Shown: positions 62,019-64,000 of the stretch, one piece after another
Layout: every line of letters begins with the position of its first letter
Numbering within the stretch: the first letter of the stretch is position 1
From: Cupriavidus sp.
GTDB taxonomy: Bacteria > Pseudomonadota > Gammaproteobacteria > Burkholderiales > Burkholderiaceae
Length of the DNA: 64,000 nt
Assembly (NCBI GenBank): GCA_031180665.1
Contig: JAPSLP010000024.1
Coordinates: 19,761-83,760 of the forward strand
Direction: 5' to 3'
The notes under the pieces: generated by a model
What the model was told of the DNA's origin: nothing
Seen by the model: only the letters and a program-made list of their open reading frames with translations
The model's database searches: none
Translations under genes and position numbers: made by a program

Positions 62019-62642
62019 TTACCTGCCTTGGCGCAGCGCGTAGGACGCCATCAGGTTGCGATAGTCGGGAATGTGTTCGGAGAACATCTGACCCAGCCCT
62101 TCGATATCGTTGCGCCAATCGCGATGCAGTTCGCAGGCAACCCCGAACCAGTTCATCATTTGCGCGCCCGCGGCCGACATGCGGTCCCATGCGGCGTAGC
62201 GGGTCACCTCGTTGAAGGTGCCCGAGGCGTCGGTGACCACGAAGACGTCGAATCCTTCTTCGATGGCAGAGAGCACCGGAAACGCGACACAGACCTCGGT
62301 CACGACGCCGGCGACGATCAGCTGCTTCCTGCCCGTTGCCTTCACCGCCTTGACGAAGTCCTCGTTGTCCCAGGCGTTAATGTTGCCGGGACGGGCGATG
62401 TAGGGGGCGTCGGGGAATTTATCCTTCAGTTCCTGCACCAGGGGGCCGTTCGGACCGTCTTCGAAGCTGGTGGTCAGGATCGTGGGAAGCTTGAAATATG
62501 CCGCAAGATCGGCGAGCGCAAGCACATTGTTCTTGAACTGGTCGGGCTGGAAATCCCGCACCAGCGACAGCAGGCCGGTCTGATGATCGACCAGCAGTAC
62601 GGCAGCCTGGTTCTTGTCGAGCCTCGTGTAGGGTTTGGTCAT
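62019..62642 (-). CDS. ycaC: YcaC-like cysteine hydrolase (isochorismatase fold)
   Basis: 207 residues from ATG 62642 (AAGGAGA upstream). Very close to E. coli YcaC over its length: the start MTKPYTRLDKNQAAVLLVDH, YIARPGNINAWDNEDFV, and the active-site Cys118 in VVTEVCVAF, with Asp19 in LLVDH. Forms octameric rings in relatives; substrate unsettled. A LysR gene diverges 230 bp upstream and probably controls it. Confidence 0.93.
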   Translation of the reverse strand: MTKPYTRLDKNQAAVLLVDHQTGLLSLVRDFQPDQFKNNVLALADLAAYFKLPTILTTSFEDGPNGPLVQELKDKFPDAPYIARPGNINAWDNEDFVKAVKATGRKQLIVAGVVTEVCVAFPVLSAIEEGFDVFVVTDASGTFNEVTRYAAWDRMSAAGAQMMNWFGVACELHRDWRNDIEGLGQMFSEHIPDYRNLMASYALRQGR

Positions 62643-62872
62643 GACGGTCTCCTTGGGGTTGGGCAAGTCGCGAGACACCAGACGGCTGGATCGTCGCCGA
62701 ATTCGCGGGGCCGTCCGGGCTCACGCGTTTGGCGTCCCGGACGGATCGCTACAGAATAGGACGGGATGGCGCGACACGGGGAGGCAACCGGTCCGTTGAG
62801 GGCGAACGCCGCGTTCGTTCTCGACGAACGGGCGGCGACGAAAGTCATGACAACTGTCGGGGGATGGGATCG

Positions 62873-63784
62873 ATGCAGTGGCGATACGATGACATGGAGA
62901 CGTTCGTTCGCGTCATGCAGGCTGGCGGAATTACCGGCGCGGCGCGGCGGCTCAACGTTACAAAGTCCGTTGTCAGCAAGCGCATTCGCGATCTGGAGGT
63001 TGCACTCTCGGTGCAACTGTTCCAGCGGACGCCCGGCCAGCTTCAGCCTACCGAAGCAGGCGAGGCGTTCTACGAACGCATCGCGCCGCTGCTCAGCGAA
63101 ATTCACGAGACGGCCGAAGGCATGGCATCGCACAGCGATGTCTCGTTGCGTGGCAGATTGCGCATCGCGACGCCGATGTCGTTCGGCATTGCTTACCTCG
63201 GACCGGTGATCGCGGCATTTGCGCGACAGCACCCGGATCTCGAAATCGCGGTCGACTACGATGACCGGCCGATGGCGCTGTCCCACGGCGGCTACGACGT
63301 CGCAATCCGGATCGGCTACCTGCAGGACTCCAGCTTGAGGATGCGCACGCTCGGCGAATGCGCCCGCGTGCTGTGTTGCAGCCCCGACTATGCCGAGCGC
63401 CGGGGCTTGCCCGGCCGCGCCGCGGAACTGACCGAGCACGATGCGATCGACTATGCGCTGGTGCACGCCAAGCGTTTCTGGCAATTCGAGGACGAGCACG
63501 GTGCGCCGGTTTCGGTCGCGATGCGTTCGCGCATCGTTGCCAATAACGGCGAGGCGATACGCGACATGGCGATCGCCGGATTGGGCATTGCTTCGCTGCC
63601 GATCTTCCTGGCCGCCGACGCATTGAAGCGGGGCCAGCTGATGGCGATTCCGCTCGAGTTGACGCAGCGGCCCTATGTCATCTCGGCGCTATATCCGAAC
63701 ACCAATCGTGTGCCGGCGAAGGTGCGCACCTTTATTGACCATCTGGTCGGGATTTTTTCGCCGTCGATGCCCTGGGAACGTTGA
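62873..63784 (+). CDS. LysR-family regulator divergent from ycaC
   Basis: 303 residues from ATG 62873 (MQWRYDDMETFVRVMQ), with a purine-rich GGGATGGG upstream; the frame is open further up. Helix-turn-helix GITGAARRLNVTKSVVSKRI, effector domain GRLRIATPMSFGIAYLGPVI onward. It lacks an obvious effector clue. Divergent from ycaC, its likely target. Confidence 0.9.
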   Translation: MQWRYDDMETFVRVMQAGGITGAARRLNVTKSVVSKRIRDLEVALSVQLFQRTPGQLQPTEAGEAFYERIAPLLSEIHETAEGMASHSDVSLRGRLRIATPMSFGIAYLGPVIAAFARQHPDLEIAVDYDDRPMALSHGGYDVAIRIGYLQDSSLRMRTLGECARVLCCSPDYAERRGLPGRAAELTEHDAIDYALVHAKRFWQFEDEHGAPVSVAMRSRIVANNGEAIRDMAIAGLGIASLPIFLAADALKRGQLMAIPLELTQRPYVISALYPNTNRVPAKVRTFIDHLVGIFSPSMPWER

Positions 63785-63841
63785 TGGCTGGCATCGATAT
63801 CCACGGTGGGAGCGGGGCCTGAAACGCCTGCCGGCGGACAA

Positions 63842-63877
63842 ACAAAAACCCGCGAAGCTTGCGCTGTCGCGGGTTCA
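63842..63877 (-). terminator. Terminator of ssrA
   Basis: On the minus strand, stem acccgcga / tcgcgggt with an 11-nt loop runs into tttttgttt. It lies 38 bp after the tmRNA 3' end. Confidence 0.88.
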
Positions 63878-63912
63878 GGACATCGATTTGCGGATGTCGT
63901 CGGACGGAATAC

Positions 63913-64000
63913 TGGTGGAGCCGGCGGGAATCGAACCCGCGTCCGCAGATCCTCCACAGAGAGTTCTACATACTTAGTTCTGTCATTTGATTTAACCGCC
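63913..64000 (-). ncRNA. ssrA: tmRNA (ssrA), 3' part
   Basis: Transfer-messenger RNA that rescues stalled ribosomes. On the minus strand the 3' tRNA-like domain is clear: GCGGACGCGGGTTCGATTCC (T-arm) and the end GCCGGCTCCACCA at 63913. A preceding TGTGGAGGATCT-type stretch lies in the 3' domain. The tag ORF and 5' half lie beyond the window edge. Confidence 0.95.

Overview
The window is high-GC, densely coded chromosomal DNA of a betaproteobacterium. Burkholderiales is the best fit, probably a Burkholderiaceae relative of Cupriavidus or Ralstonia. The reasons are two neighbouring cyanophycin synthetases with their accessory ABC transporter and DUF1854 gene, the parE-parC pair, creBC, ktrBA, the divergent argO/argP pair, a two-partner secretion locus and the form of the tmRNA. 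The genus is inference; no 16S gene is present.

Layout. 1-7.9 kb: the 3' part of a giant two-partner-secretion exoprotein (16 copies of a 306-bp repeat) and its outer-membrane transporter. 8-9.6 kb: serS, tRNA-Ser(CGA) and a strong terminator. 9.6-10.7 kb: a decayed Rpn/YhgA-type pair. 10.7-14.2 kb: glutamate/aspartate-binding protein, a DadA-like dehydrogenase and a divergent LysR regulator. 14.2-17.7 kb: a coupled pair, a cytoplasmic-looking subtilase and a ComEC-like metallo-beta-lactamase. 18-22.4 kb: PAP2 phosphatase, CorC/HlyC-type membrane protein, and an amino-acid ABC binding protein and permease without their ATPase. 22.6-31.1 kb: the cyanophycin region (two synthetases, divergent ABC transporter and DUF1854 gene). 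31.2-33.8 kb: RcnB-like protein and RhlE helicase.

34.8-38.1 kb is a visibly AT-richer island next to tRNA-Arg(CCT). It holds a wrecked P4-type integrase, an intact RelA/SpoT-domain gene, and remnants of an AlpA regulator and a phage gene. This is the one clear accessory region. 38.3-64 kb returns to ordinary backbone: ktrBA, Nudix, a benE-brnA-nucleotidyltransferase operon, a flavoprotein with creBC, uup, an MFS transporter coupled to a 45-residue membrane protein, parE-parC, SulP with carbonic anhydrase, argO/argP, a flavin reductase, ycaC with a LysR regulator, and the 3' end of ssrA (tmRNA) on the minus strand at the edge.

The strongest candidates for something less described are the RelA/SpoT-domain protein with coiled coil and unassigned C-terminal domain in the tRNA-Arg island, and the ATGA-coupled subtilase plus metallo-beta-lactamase pair. 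The sequence supports the domain calls and coupling; biological roles are inference.
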